From Prorocentrum cordatum (Eukaryota; Sar; Dinophyceae; Prorocentrales; Prorocentraceae): DNA of 60,000 bases. A program made the position numbers and the translations under genes. Positions 50,241-59,397 of the stretch are shown here, piece after piece (position 1 is the stretch's first letter; every line of letters starts with the position of its first letter). The stretch spans positions 601,593 through 661,592 of the forward strand of contig CAUYUJ010014771.1 in the NCBI GenBank assembly GCA_963575745.1, written 5' to 3'. The notes below the pieces were generated by a model. It was not told the DNA's origin. It ran no database searches and saw only the letters and a list, made by a program, of their open reading frames with translations.

Positions 50241-50683
50241 AGGCGGGGGTGGGGAGCTGGAAGAGCCGCTCCGCAGACTCGCCCGTGCCCGGCCCCCCGG
50301 CGCCGGAGGCGGGCGAAGGGCTCCTGCGGCCGCTGCTGGGGCTGGAGCAGGTCGCGGTCGAGGGCGCGGAGGCGGGCGAGGCGGCGACGCTGCGGGTGCT
50401 GGGCGGGGCGGCCTTGGAGCCGGCGGCGGGCGCGGGGCGGCTGGGCGCGGTGGCGAGCTCGCCGCGCCCGAGGCGGCGCGACCGCCGCCGCCGACGGGGG
50501 CGGGCGCCCCGTCGGTTGCGCACAGCCCGAGCGCGAAGTCGGGGTGGACTTGCCGTCGCTCTTCCCCCTGCCGAGGCTGGGTGATTATGAGAGGGCCTGA
50601 GGGAGTAGCTGCAGCTCCAGGGTCGCGGGGCTGCTCGGCTCGCTGGGCGGGCCCGTCGCAATCTCAATGACGCCATCGATGTT

Positions 50684-51285
50684 TTGAAGTGGTTGGTGGA
50701 CCGGACATCCACAGGCGCGAAGCCAAATTTTGATCAGATGAGGGTGCGCGCGCGGATCCTGGACTGCGTCGCCGAGAGCACGCCGCCCCTGGAGACCGCG
50801 ACCCCCCCGCGAGCATCCTTCGCAGAGCTGTTGCGCGGCCGCAGTGCCTACGACGAGTCGCCCAGACGGAACGTCGGACGTCTTCGCAATGCGGGGCTGG
50901 CATCTTCACCCAAGACCGCGGTGGGGAGGGCCGCGGCTGCTAGAGATTTTCTCGAGGGCTGCTTATCTCGGATGCTTCTTGATGAGGAAGCGCTTTGTCA
51001 TCGTTTGGATCGTTGTGATATCATTCTCCACTGGGGCCTTTCTCTGGCTCGCAACCGCAGGCTGTACATTCGCTTGATCAAGCTGATTTACTCCGAGGGG
51101 GCGCTGGTCTACCTCGATGGGTCAGAGCGTCGACAGGAGGTTGGCATGTTCTTCGCAGCCAAGAAGAGCGACCAGCTTCGATCGGTCATCGACGCCAGAA
51201 GAAGCAACCTCCATGCCACCTCGCCCCCAGGAGCACCCCCGGCCACAGCCGAGGGCCTGGCCCGCGTCGAGGTGGGGGGCGAGGG
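50684..51285 (+). pseudogene. Reverse transcriptase, N-terminal part
   Basis: IRLIKLIYSEGALVYLDGSE then VGMFFAAKKSDQLRSVIDAR and RSNLHATSPP fit the fingers region of this RT type (--FFV-KK---LR-I-D-R--N). The catalytic continuation is in another frame from 51,286. Confidence 0.65.
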
Positions 51286-52060
51286 TTCGACGCGGAGCTC
51301 GGCGCGACGCTGGACTTCACGCTGGGCACCTCCGACATCAGCGACGCCTTCCACCGTTTCAGGATCGACGGGGGGCTCTCGATTTTCTATTGCCTGCGGA
51401 GCGTCCTGGCCGCGGAGGTCGGGATGGCGGGTGCCGCGGTGGGCGGCCGTCCGGTGGCGTCTGGCCGCCGCCCAGCGCCTGCCTGCGCCGCGCTGCGCAT
51501 GGGCTTCACCTAGGCGCTCTACTTCTGCCAGGAAGTGGGCGAGGCCGTCGCGAGTATGGCGCCAGAGCTGGCGGGCGCCCGCCGCGCGAGCGACCGCGGG
51601 CCCACCGCGGCGCCGAGGCCGGCCGCGGCGCTCGCCGAGGGCGGCGGCGCCCAGTGTACTTGCGTGGACAACCTGGGAGCGCTCGGCTTCTGCCGCGAGC
51701 CAGCGGCGGACTGGCCGGCGGCGGCCGCCGAGCTCTTCGACGCGGCCAGCCTGCGGGCCCGCGAGACGGACCACGAGGCCGGGGGGGGCGAGGCGATGGG
51801 CTGCGTGCTGGGCGGCAGGACGCCGTGCACGAGTCTGACCGCCAAACGCTATTGGCGGGCGCGGCAGGGACTCAGCTGGGCTCTCAGCTGCCGCGCGCTC
51901 CCTGGTTGGGCCTGGGAGACCACCCTCGGCCACTGCGCTTACTGCGCGATGCGCAACCGAGACTCGCTGCCAACCATCAGCGCCATCTACAAGTTCATCG
52001 CGGCAAACTACCACCTGGGCGCCGCGCTGTGGCCCGCCGTCCGAGCGGAGCTGGTCGCCT
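51286..52060 (+). pseudogene. Reverse transcriptase catalytic part, VDN active site, one TAG
   Basis: LDFTLGTSDISDAFHRFRI gives motif A (Asp in DISDAF). AALRMGFT is cut by TAG at 51,511-51,513 and continues ALYFCQEVGEAVASM, where related elements have Trp, so TGG-to-TAG is likely. CTCVDNLGALGF is motif C with VDN instead of VDD, a form I recall from related dinoflagellate elements. The thumb region reads MGCVLGG and RYWRARQGLSWAL. The frame is otherwise open to 52,482. Confidence 0.72.
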
Positions 52061-52482
52061 TCCGCGGCTTGATGCCGCTGCGGCGGGGGGCCGGGCGCTG
52101 CCCTGGCCCCCGCTGGTCTGCCTCTCGGACGCGCCCGAGCACGGCTACGCGGCGCGCGCCTCGCCCCTCGAGCTGGAGGCCGCGGGGGGCATCGGGCGCG
52201 CGCAGGAGCGCCCTCGTTTCCGTCGCTGGGGGGGCCATTCGGCCCGAGCACATTTCCTCTGGCGTGGGCGTTCTGAAGTCTGCAGAGGAGCTCGAGGAGG
52301 GTGATGACACCATTCACCAGGCCGAGTGGGGAGTGGATCTCAGATTCAAGGAGATGGGCGCGGCGATCTTCTCGAGATCCCGCCAGGCGGAGCTCGTCGC
52401 CACAGGGCGGCGAAACGCGGTGGGGGATATTTTGGTGCACGCGTCACGTGCCGCGCGCCCTACTGCGAGCGGCGGAGATTGA
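52060..52482 (+). pseudogene. RNase H-like segment of the retroelement
   Basis: In a frame different from the RT, PPLVCLSDAPEHGYAARASP resembles an RNase H start (-V--SDAS--GYGA). RPRFRRWGGHSARAHFL follows. Downstream LKSAEELEEGDDTIHQAEWG and AAIFSRSRQAELVATGRRNA read in the RT frame again. Active-site assignment is uncertain. Confidence 0.45.
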
Positions 52483-53750
52483 GTGCAGTTTATCGCCGCA
52501 GCTGTGCGGGCTTCGGGCCGCCATGAGCGATAATTGACTCGCAGTATTTTGCATGGAGAGGCAGCGAGCCGGCAAATTTGTGGTTATTTCTTGCACCTGA
52601 CGGGCTATCGCCCTCTGCCTTGCCCTCAACAAACGGCTTCACATGAGGTGGGTTCCGAGCAAATTTTAATCCTAGCGATGAGGGTTCCCGTCTCTTTGAC
52701 CCGGAGTATGGCCCGAAAAAGACCCTGATGAACTCTTGGGGGGGGTCTCGCCGAGGATGATGCAGGTGCCGTAAATCGCAGACTTCGACAAGACACAGTG
52801 AAACAACGTGAGATTTAATTCAATGGTGACCAATTTCGCAAAGACGTAAACCGGAGCAGAGCAAACATAACAAGCGCATCAAGCAGGTGAGCAAGGACAC
52901 TAGCAACAAGCTCGATACCGCGACCAACATGGCGACGGCAACTAGCTGGCAAACAACCGCGTGTATCTCTACCAGGCCCAGCGCAGCTCCTACTGGGATC
53001 CCACAGGGCCTCGGACATGGAGCACGTCAGCCCCGGGTGGGCCCCCGCGTGGACTTCGAGAGCCCCCTGGCCGACAGCTTCGACGGCCCCGAGAGCCCTC
53101 CCTGCTAAACCGCCATCCTCCGGTACTCCTGCTGCGTTGGCTCGCGAGGAGGCCCCGCGCGGGCCTTCGCCGCCGCCCCGGAATCGGGGACCCCGAGGCC
53201 GCGCCGGCCGAGGCAGGGCAGCCTGCCCAGCGCTCGCGGGCCCTGTTCGCCCGGGCTGCCAGCGGTGACTGCGCTGTCCAGCGAGCCCCAGTCGCTGCCG
53301 AGGCGGCGTCGCGCGCTGGGGCCGCCCCAGGATGCTGGCGAGAGGCTGCTGGGCCCAACGCCTCCGCGCTCTCTGGAGAGCCCCCAGGAGCTCGAGACGT
53401 TCGGAGGCGGCCAGAGCGCGGACAGCGGAGAGAGCGACGCCACGACCGCGGCGGCCGACGAGAAGGAGGCCGCTTGCACTCGCCAGCTCCGACGCGCTTC
53501 CAGACATCGGGCTGCAGCGGTTTCGCGGGCTTTCGCGCCCCGACGCTGGCGGGCTCGACGCTGCTGGGGCGCTCGGCCGCGAGGGGGGGTGCGGAGCTGC
53601 GGCGCCGCCGAGAGCTGGAGATCTTCACCGCCGCCGCGGGCGGAGGCCCGCTCGTCGCGGCCAGCGAGGCGGGCGCTGCTCTCGCGCGCTGCGAAGCAGG
53701 TCAGAACTCCAACCGTGGACGCGCTGATCTCAGCCCCGATGCACTTTCAG
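52483..53750. other. Poorly read part of the retroelement
   Basis: 52,490-53,000 is moderate-GC sequence with no convincing frame. 53,000-53,750 is GC-rich with Pro/Arg/Ala-rich frames on both strands. No domain recognised. Confidence 0.45.
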
Positions 53751-53757
53751 CCTCAAT

Positions 53758-54279
53758 ATGAGAAGTTGGTCTTGCGCCGCTTCCCCCGGGCTGCCGCGCG
53801 AGCAGAATCCACCCGCGGCTGCCCAGGATAATTTCGCACATCGCCAAGGGCCCCCCGAGAGCCGCCTCTCCCCGCGCAGCAGCTACCCAGAGCTTGTCGC
53901 GGAGCTCGACAAAACCAGGGAGAGGCTGCAACTCGGCCGCCCCGCGCAGCGCCAGCGCAGACACTCGGGGGCGCCCCTGGACCTGCAGGGCCGCCACCGT
54001 GACCGCATGGAGCTAAAGGAGCGGGGCGGCTGGCAAGGCGAGTCGCCCCTGAAGGGGCACGAGATCGCCGCGCGGATGAGCCTCTCGGCCTCGAAGTTGC
54101 TCCCGTGGCGAGCGGCGCAGTTCAAGATGGCCGACGTCGAGCTCGAGGACCTTCTTCGGGCGCGTGGCGGCCAGACCTTTCGTTCCGCTGTAGAGAGGCG
54201 CCCTTGCTTTGCTGATTTCTGCGGCGACGGTGGCGTCGGGGGAGCATTTTCGTTCTTCGGCCAGCGTGCTCGTCTGTGA
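53758..54279 (+). pseudogene. Tyrosine-recombinase-like C-terminus and start of methyltransferase-like domain
   Basis: One open frame reads RQRRHSGAPLDLQGRHRDRM then ELKERGGWQGESPLKGHE, which fits the last part of a tyrosine recombinase (R-H-SG---D-----R-L--++ RGRW---S---Y), although the final Tyr is not obvious. It then runs into RPCFADFCGDGGVGGAFSF, a motif I-like glycine loop (F-D-F-G-GG). The frame ends at TGA 54,277-54,279 and the domain continues in another frame from about 54,325. Recombinase identity is a tentative call. Confidence 0.5.
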
Positions 54280-54606
54280 GACACGCGCTATGGTGACCAG
54301 TCTGGTTTCACTCGTTGTGATGTTATGAGGTTGATTGAGTCGGATGCTCGCCGTGTGCTTATCTTGAGGGCTGACCGATCCACAGAATGCGCCAGCTTCT
54401 CAATCGCGCGCATGAGGGCCCGTTTCGTTCGCATTGCAAACGAACCAAGGGGCGCCACCGACCGAAGTAGTTTCACTGAAAATGTTCGCAAGGCTTTAAA
54501 TCGTGGAAATCGGTCGTTGAAGGCAACGCTCCATGTGATCAGAGTTCTAGACAGTTGTCAGGTTCCTTGGTTCCCTCAGAACCCGCGCGGCAGCATGGCG
54601 TGGTAG
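54280..54606 (+). pseudogene. Methyltransferase-like domain, C-terminal part
   Basis: ARRVLILRADRSTECASFSI (position of the TPCSSFS-type motif IV), RFVRIANEPRGATDRSSFTE, RKALNRGNRSLKATLHVIRV and VPWFPQNPRGSMAW (position of the ENP motif VI). The catalytic Cys region and the ENP Glu are both altered (QNP), so this copy is inactive if the family is enzymatic. Confidence 0.6.
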
Positions 54607-54905
54607 ATGCCCGCTTTAAGACGACGGGCGCTCGCTCCGATCACTTCCCAAATCTCTTGATATTTGTGCAGCCGCGGCACCCGCTGGCGCAAGCGGGCAC
54701 ATTTCCTGTTCGGCAATGTAAAACGTGAGCACACTTGTCGGCGTCAGAATCGGCTGCGTTGCGGCAGAGGCGTGCGCTTACACTCGGGCAGGCCGCGCAT
54801 TGGGTTGTCTGGGCCCCTCCCCACTAGATGCATTTCTTGGGCCAAAGTCGCGGAGCCATATCCCAGAGGCTCGCGCAGAGATCTAGCCGCCGTGATTTAC
54901 ATTGC
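54607..54905. other. Sequence after the retroelement, unassigned
   Basis: GC-rich, no frame or repeat recognised; may hold the element's 3' untranslated region. Confidence 0.4.
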
Positions 54906-54906
54906 T

Positions 54907-54907
<1 letters not shown>

Positions 54908-54940
<33 letters not shown>

Positions 54941-54948
54941 AGAGAGAT
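54908..54948 (+). repeat. (GA)n microsatellite
   Basis: GA units with one GGA interruption. Confidence 0.95.
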
Positions 54949-54989
54949 CGCAATCATGATTCGGGGTTCGATATGGGAAGCTGTCTTGT

Positions 54990-55400
54990 GACCGAGTGCT
55001 CTGTTCAATGGTATGTTTTTTTACCACGCTGACCTGCGCGCTTTCTTTGCCGGCTGGTCCGAGCGGGGCGAGGTATCCGCCCGCGCCGAGTTCTTTGAGA
55101 CACGTTTCGCTGAGCTGAAAAAAGAGCGCCCCCCCCCCCAGAGACATGGGAGTGCTTGTCACGCATGTGTCCCGTATCCCGCGGCTTCCATCGCTCAAAT
55201 GCACCCGCGGCCTGCCCTCCGGCGCGCTCGCGCTTGAATTCTTTTAAGCTGTTTTGTGAACCGAGTGCTCTGTTCAATGGCTAGTTTTTTTGACCGTGCT
55301 GACCTGTGCGCTTTCTTTGCCCGCTGGCCCGAGCAGGGCGAGGTATCCGCCCGTGCCGAGTTCTTTGAGACACGTTTCGCTGAGTTGAAAAGAGAGCGGG
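54990..55400 (+). repeat. Two direct copies of a 145-bp repeat, probable 5' leader of the retroelement
   Basis: Copy 1 (about 54,990-55,145) and copy 2 (about 55,255-55,400) share CCGAGTGCTCTGTTCAATGG, GTATCCGCCC and GAGTTCTTTGAGACACGTTT. Copy 1 is followed after six bases by ATG 55,145, the conserved start of the element. In copy 2 the frame from ATG 55,279 reads MASFFDRADLCAFFARW then EQGEVSARAEFFETRFAEL. Copy 1 keeps most of that peptide with a one-base shift near its start. Confidence 0.75.
55145..55237 (+). pseudogene. Start of a second copy of the retroelement N-terminal ORF, truncated
   Basis: MGVLVTHVSRIPRLPSLKC from ATG 55,145 parallels the ORF at 48,268. Similarity ends at about 55,205, after which the second 145-bp repeat begins. 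Confidence 0.8.
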
Positions 55401-55404
55401 GCCC

Positions 55405-56140
55405 AGAGACAAAATCATTGATTTTCGGCTTGTTTTCTGAAGGATTTGGGCATTTGCGCTCCTTCGGCTCTCCGAGGGCCCAAGTGGCCCCCACGGCCAC
55501 CCCAAGATCGCCCAAAGATGCCTTCTGGGGGACCTCTTGGAGGCCGTTTGGGCCGGCCTGGGCCATTTTGACACCATCTTGGGCCGTCTTGGGGTGCGTC
55601 TTGGGCCGTCTTGTAAACGCGTGCAAGCCATCTTGGGTTCTTTTGGGGCCGTCGTGGCTATCTTGGAAACCATCTTGGCCGTCTCGGAGGCCATCGCGGG
55701 GCCGCCTGGCGCGGGAAGGCCCACGACCTGGAGAGTTCACGGGCCTTCATTCCGCGCCGGCGGGACGGGCCGAAACCCCAGGGGAGTTTTGAAATAACCA
55801 AAAACCGAAAGGGTTGAGCACGCCGGGCACCCCGGTGGTAAGCCAACAGGGGGCGGCGGATCTTAGTGGCCTTCGGCCCATCACGCCACCGCGCTTGGGT
55901 TGTTGGCATGAGGCCTCTTGTACATGTGGTGGGGTGTCGTGGGGGGCTTGTCGGGGGCCTCTTGGAGGCGGTTTGAGCGCCTCCTGGGGGCCTCGTGGGG
56001 TATCTTTTGGGCCTCTTGGGCGCCTCTTGGGGCCTCCTGGGGCCTCTTGGCGGCCTCGTGGGGCCGCCTGGGGGCTTCTCGGGCCACAAATATCGAGCGT
56101 TCGGTTCACTCTCGGGACCGTCTTGGAGCCCTCTTGGGCC
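55405..56140. repeat. CTTGG array, downstream block
   Basis: 55,405-55,480 is an inverted copy of the island seen at 45-48 kb (TTTTCTGAAGGATTTGGGCA). 55,520-55,690 holds GGGCCGTCTTGG words. 55,803-55,885 matches 46,428-46,508 (AGCACGCC, GGGGCGGCGGATC). 55,910-56,140 holds GGGGCCTCTTGG words. Confidence 0.8.
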
Positions 56141-56930
56141 GACTTGAGCGATTCATTTTTACATGGGAAAGCGATGGAAAACCTGGGCCCCGAACTAGAT
56201 CAACAGCGGCTCCCGCTTGATATTCTCTCACAATGTATTCCCAATGGCGCTGTCGCGCGGGATTTTCCCACACTTTACGCAGGAAGCGACTTCATCGCCA
56301 TTTATTCACACGCCGCGCTGCCCACACTCAGGAATCACGCTTTCGTTGTGGATGTCCTGGCGATGTATTTGGAAATTGCGCTATCGCTCGAGGCTTCCTC
56401 GCGGTTCATGCGGCACGCACGCTTCAGCAATTTGCCTGCTCGACCTGGCCGCCTGGGCTCGCCTTCCCGATCCGCCCGTTAGGGTCTACCCGCTCGATGT
56501 GCCCGTCTGGTTCTGCCACGTGTTGTTTGCTCCTAGCCCCCCCTCCTCCTAGTTTCTCTCTCGTGCTCCATCCTCCTCCCTCCCCTGTGCCCATTCCTTC
56601 CATCCGTCCTCTCTTCCCCTGCCTCAGGGATTGCACGAGCGAAATACACGTTGCATGTAAGAAAGGTATAGACCCCAAGGGGGTACGGTCGAGTGCGAAG
56701 AGGGCGGGCATCGAGTTTTTGGGATGTAAGTGCTGAGGGACCCACGAGCAGATAAGAGCCAACCGTCTTACAATGATTGTTGTTGTTCCCGTTGAGGCTT
56801 CATTTCGGAAGAAAAAGGATTGTTGATCCCCCCTCGGGTATCCATTGTCCCTTTTAAATGAAATGCCCCTCCCAGCGCTCGCACCCTGTTTTGTATAAGG
56901 GGAGGTGTGATGCCACCAAACTGCGAAAAT
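56141..56930. other. No gene defended
   Basis: TCACGCTTTCGTTGTG/ATCGCGCTATCG-like phrases at 56,330-56,400 recur at 57,140-57,200, hinting at an old duplication. An intron-like pyrimidine tract lies at 56,530-56,630. Confidence 0.4.
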
Positions 56931-56944
56931 GGTTTCCCCGTTTA

Positions 56945-57002
56945 AAATAACAGCAACAGCAACAACTACAACAACAGCAACAACAACAACATCAACAGCA
57001 AC
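56945..57002 (+). repeat. (CAA/CAG)n-type microsatellite
   Basis: AACAGCAACAACAAC-type run of about 19 units. Confidence 0.9.
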
Positions 57003-57549
57003 GGCTCCCGTTTGATACGTCCGTCCAGTGTATTACAGAATTGGTTCTCGCGCAGGAGTCTTCACAATGTATGCAGAAATCGCGCTCTCGCGTCGGGGCT
57101 TCCTCACAACTTACTCAGAAGCCGCGCCCCCGACGCTCAGGAATCACGCTATCGCTTTGTTTCACGATTCACTGGGGGATCGCGCTATCGCTTGAGACTC
57201 GAGACTTCCTCGCGATTCATGCAGGATTCACGGCGCAAGCCTAAACTGTTGGAGCCCCGCGCGGGGATCTTGGTTATGCGCTGGAAACCTTCGGCGGCGC
57301 CTCCGGTGCCGCCCGCAGCGCGCTCCGCGCGCCAGGGAGGCAGGTCTGGCGCAGATCCAAAAAATCAGCGCGGACCCCCACAAGTTTATGTTTATGACGT
57401 TTTTCTCCGATTCGGATTGGGAGGAGGTCTCCTTCTGCGACGCCCTCCACTTCATGCCCCTGCATCATACTTCCCGTCGTCCTCTTCTCTCCCCCCCATC
57501 CTCCACCTTCTCCTCATCTCTCTGCTCCCTCGTCGTCGCCGTCGTCTTT

Positions 57550-57700
57550 CCTGCCCACCGGAACCCTCGAGAGGGACGGGCGGGCCTCTGCAAGTCGTGT
57601 TCGGCGCACGACATCTGTGAGAGCTGCTACGACGCGTGGGCAGGCGGCGACGGTGTGATGCCGAACAAGCTTAGCATGCAGGCGCCCTTTTGCAGGTGAG
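57550..57700 (+). CDS. Exon-like segment with the second half of a ZZ zinc finger
   Basis: GRAGLCKSCSAHDICESCYD followed by AWAGGDGVMPNKLSMQAPF matches the C-terminal half of ZZ fingers (Y-C--C--YDLC--C---W--G). It is preceded by a pyrimidine tract (57,480-57,545) and followed by CAGGTGAGG at about 57,694, a good exon-intron boundary. The N-terminal half of the finger is not found immediately upstream and may lie in an earlier exon. Confidence 0.6.
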
Positions 57701-57835
57701 GAGGAGCAGGAGGAAGTTGAGGAGGAATCGGCAGTGGAGGAGAGAGGGTATCAGCGGAGGAGAAGAAAGAGGAGCCGGGTGGGGAGGAGGAGAGGAGGAG
57801 GAGGAAGAGGAGGAGGAGGAGGAGGACCAGTGGAA
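57700..57835 (+). other. Purine-rich GGA/GAG tract
   Basis: Follows the GTGAGG donor-like site; either an unusual intron or a minisatellite. Confidence 0.6.
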
Positions 57836-57839
57836 GCCC

Positions 57840-58175
57840 AAGAGTCATCAACGATGTTGGAATTAACCCTCCCTCCAAGCTCCCTTTTCATAGGCCCCTA
57901 CAACGGTTCATGTCCATTGAGGGAATTGCCTCGTTGGAAGGCAACAGTTTGAAGATCCTGAAACGTGCCAAAACATTGTTCTCGGGATTTCAACGCCACG
58001 TATCAACCTGACTTTGCGTCTTGACGATCCAGAATCGCGTCAGAACGTAATTTTCGGGACTTCAACACAGCGAATCAACATAAATTGTTGCGCTTGCGTA
58101 GTCCTAAACCCTTCCAGCACACAATTTCTGGTACGCTGATCATGGGAATCCGCGAAACTCTTGCAAATGGTTGAA
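57840..58175. other. No gene recognised
   Basis: AT-balanced unique sequence leading into the 83-bp array; its last 80 bp (from about 58,090) may be a diverged first unit. Confidence 0.4.
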
Positions 58176-58179
58176 ACGA

Positions 58180-58675
58180 ATGTGCGCGGCGCTAAGGCGA
58201 GAGCCACATCTTGAAAATGAGCCGCCCTCAATCCGCGAAGTTCGTGCCAATGTTTACAAAAGGATGCGCGCGGCGCTTATGCGGAAGCCACAGTTTGAAA
58301 ACGACCCGCCCTCAATCCGTGAAGCTCTAACAATTTGTTACACGGATGTGCGCGGCGCTAAGGCGAGAACCATAGTTTGAAAACCACCCGCCTTCAATCC
58401 GTGAAACTCTTACAATGTGTTAAAACGGATGCGCGCGGCGCTAAGGCGGGAGCCACATTTTGAAAACCACCCGCCTTCAGCCCGTGAAACTTTTGAGAAA
58501 TTTCACAACTAATGTGCGCATCGCGAAGGCGGGAGCCACATTTTGAAAACGATCCGCCCTCAATCCGTGAACCTCTTGCAAAGTGTTTGCCAGAATGCGC
58601 GGCGTCCAGGCGAGAGCCACATTTTGAAAACCACCTGCCTTCCATCTGCGAAACAGTTGCCACTTTTAAAGCTTC
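58180..58675 (+). repeat. 83-bp tandem array, six units
   Basis: Units start at ATG-containing cores 58,180, 58,264, 58,346, 58,429, 58,512 and 58,595 (periods 84, 82, 83, 83, 83). Common landmarks: TGCGCGGCGCTAAGGCG, AGCCACATTTTGAAAAC and CGCCCTCAATCCGTGAA. Confidence 0.93.
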
Positions 58676-59040
58676 AGGGTCACAAGTGGTGAGGAAGTCT
58701 CAGGCGAAACGACCGGCCCGCCCTAAAAACTGGCCTCGGGGTGCGACAGAGGGAAGTTATTTATAAGGCGAAGGAATGGAGGAGGAGGAGGAGGAGAAGG
58801 GTAATGACTACGACGACAAAGCGTCGAAGGAAGAGAAGGTGGAGGATAGGACGGTAACTGCGTGGTACTTGGAGGAGAGAGCATGTTGATAGATGGATGC
58901 ATGAGCACGAGTTCGTATTGTTCAGCGGGAAGCTGCCCTGCAGTCTGTTGTAGATAATGCCCAAGGCCATCAATTTCGGATGAGTCGTTCGACAGTGGTT
59001 GAGTTTACCGTCTTTGTTGCTGACAATGACGCATGCTGCT
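58676..59040. other. No gene recognised; (GGA)n-like stretch
   Basis: GGAGGAGGAGGAGGAGAAGG at 58,779-58,799 and a purine-rich run to 58,855, intron-like for a reverse-strand gene. Confidence 0.45.
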
Positions 59041-59397
59041 GTTTGCAGCCGCCGTGTGTGTGTGCCCATGAAATATCCCCAGCTCATGATCATTGCACAT
59101 CGGCGCAGCGTCGCGTCTCCCAGCTCAGGCACACCAAATAATCCCGAGATTGATGTTTCAACAATACCAAATCTCAAGGTGTTGAGCACGAACCCTGCTG
59201 ATCATTCCTTCAAGTTGCACAAAGACCAGACTTTCAAATCTGTCGTCAAGGGGGACAAGACTACAGTGAAGTCAGAGCCGAAGTTGAAGCCTAACGATAC
59301 CTGCAGCTGCGGCTCGGGCAAGAAGTACAAGGAACGTGCTTTACTTTGTTTGAAACGGGACGTACGTTTTCGTGCTACGGAACACGATCCCGATTAG
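59041..59397 (+). CDS. Exon-like segment with a SEC-C-type motif
   Basis: In the frame ending at TAG 59,395-59,397, residues KPNDTCSCGSGKKYKE (59,286 on) match the SEC-C zinc motif (R-DPCPCGSGKKYK-CC). The final Cys pair is not reached: after KYK the frame runs into ERALLCLKRD, so an intron may begin near 59,330. SEC-C motifs occur at SecA C-termini and in many other proteins, so function is open. Upstream, PEIDVSTIPNLKVLSTNP is ordinary-looking protein. The exon start is unknown. Confidence 0.55.
   Translation, partial: VCSRRVCVPMKYPQLMIIAHRRSVASPSSGTPNNPEIDVSTIPNLKVLSTNPADHSFKLHKDQTFKSVVKGDKTTVKSEPKLKPNDTCSCGSGKKYKERALLCLKRDVRFRATEHDPD

Larger units (their letters stand above)
48268..54606 (+). 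mobile_element. Decayed dinoflagellate retroelement with RT (VDN site), RNase H-like, recombinase-like and methyltransferase-like parts
   Basis: An N-terminal ORF begins at ATG 48,268. Coding traces then run through several frames to TAG 54,604-54,606. The order is membrane-segment ORF, helical linker region (49,760-50,230), reverse transcriptase (about 51,080-51,900), RNase H-like segment (52,060-52,300), then after about 1.2 kb of poorly read sequence a tyrosine-recombinase-like piece (53,900-54,130) and a methyltransferase-like piece (54,180-54,606). RT plus recombinase would be DIRS-like, but the recombinase call is tentative. From memory, proteins of this order are widespread in Symbiodiniaceae. 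Confidence 0.65.
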
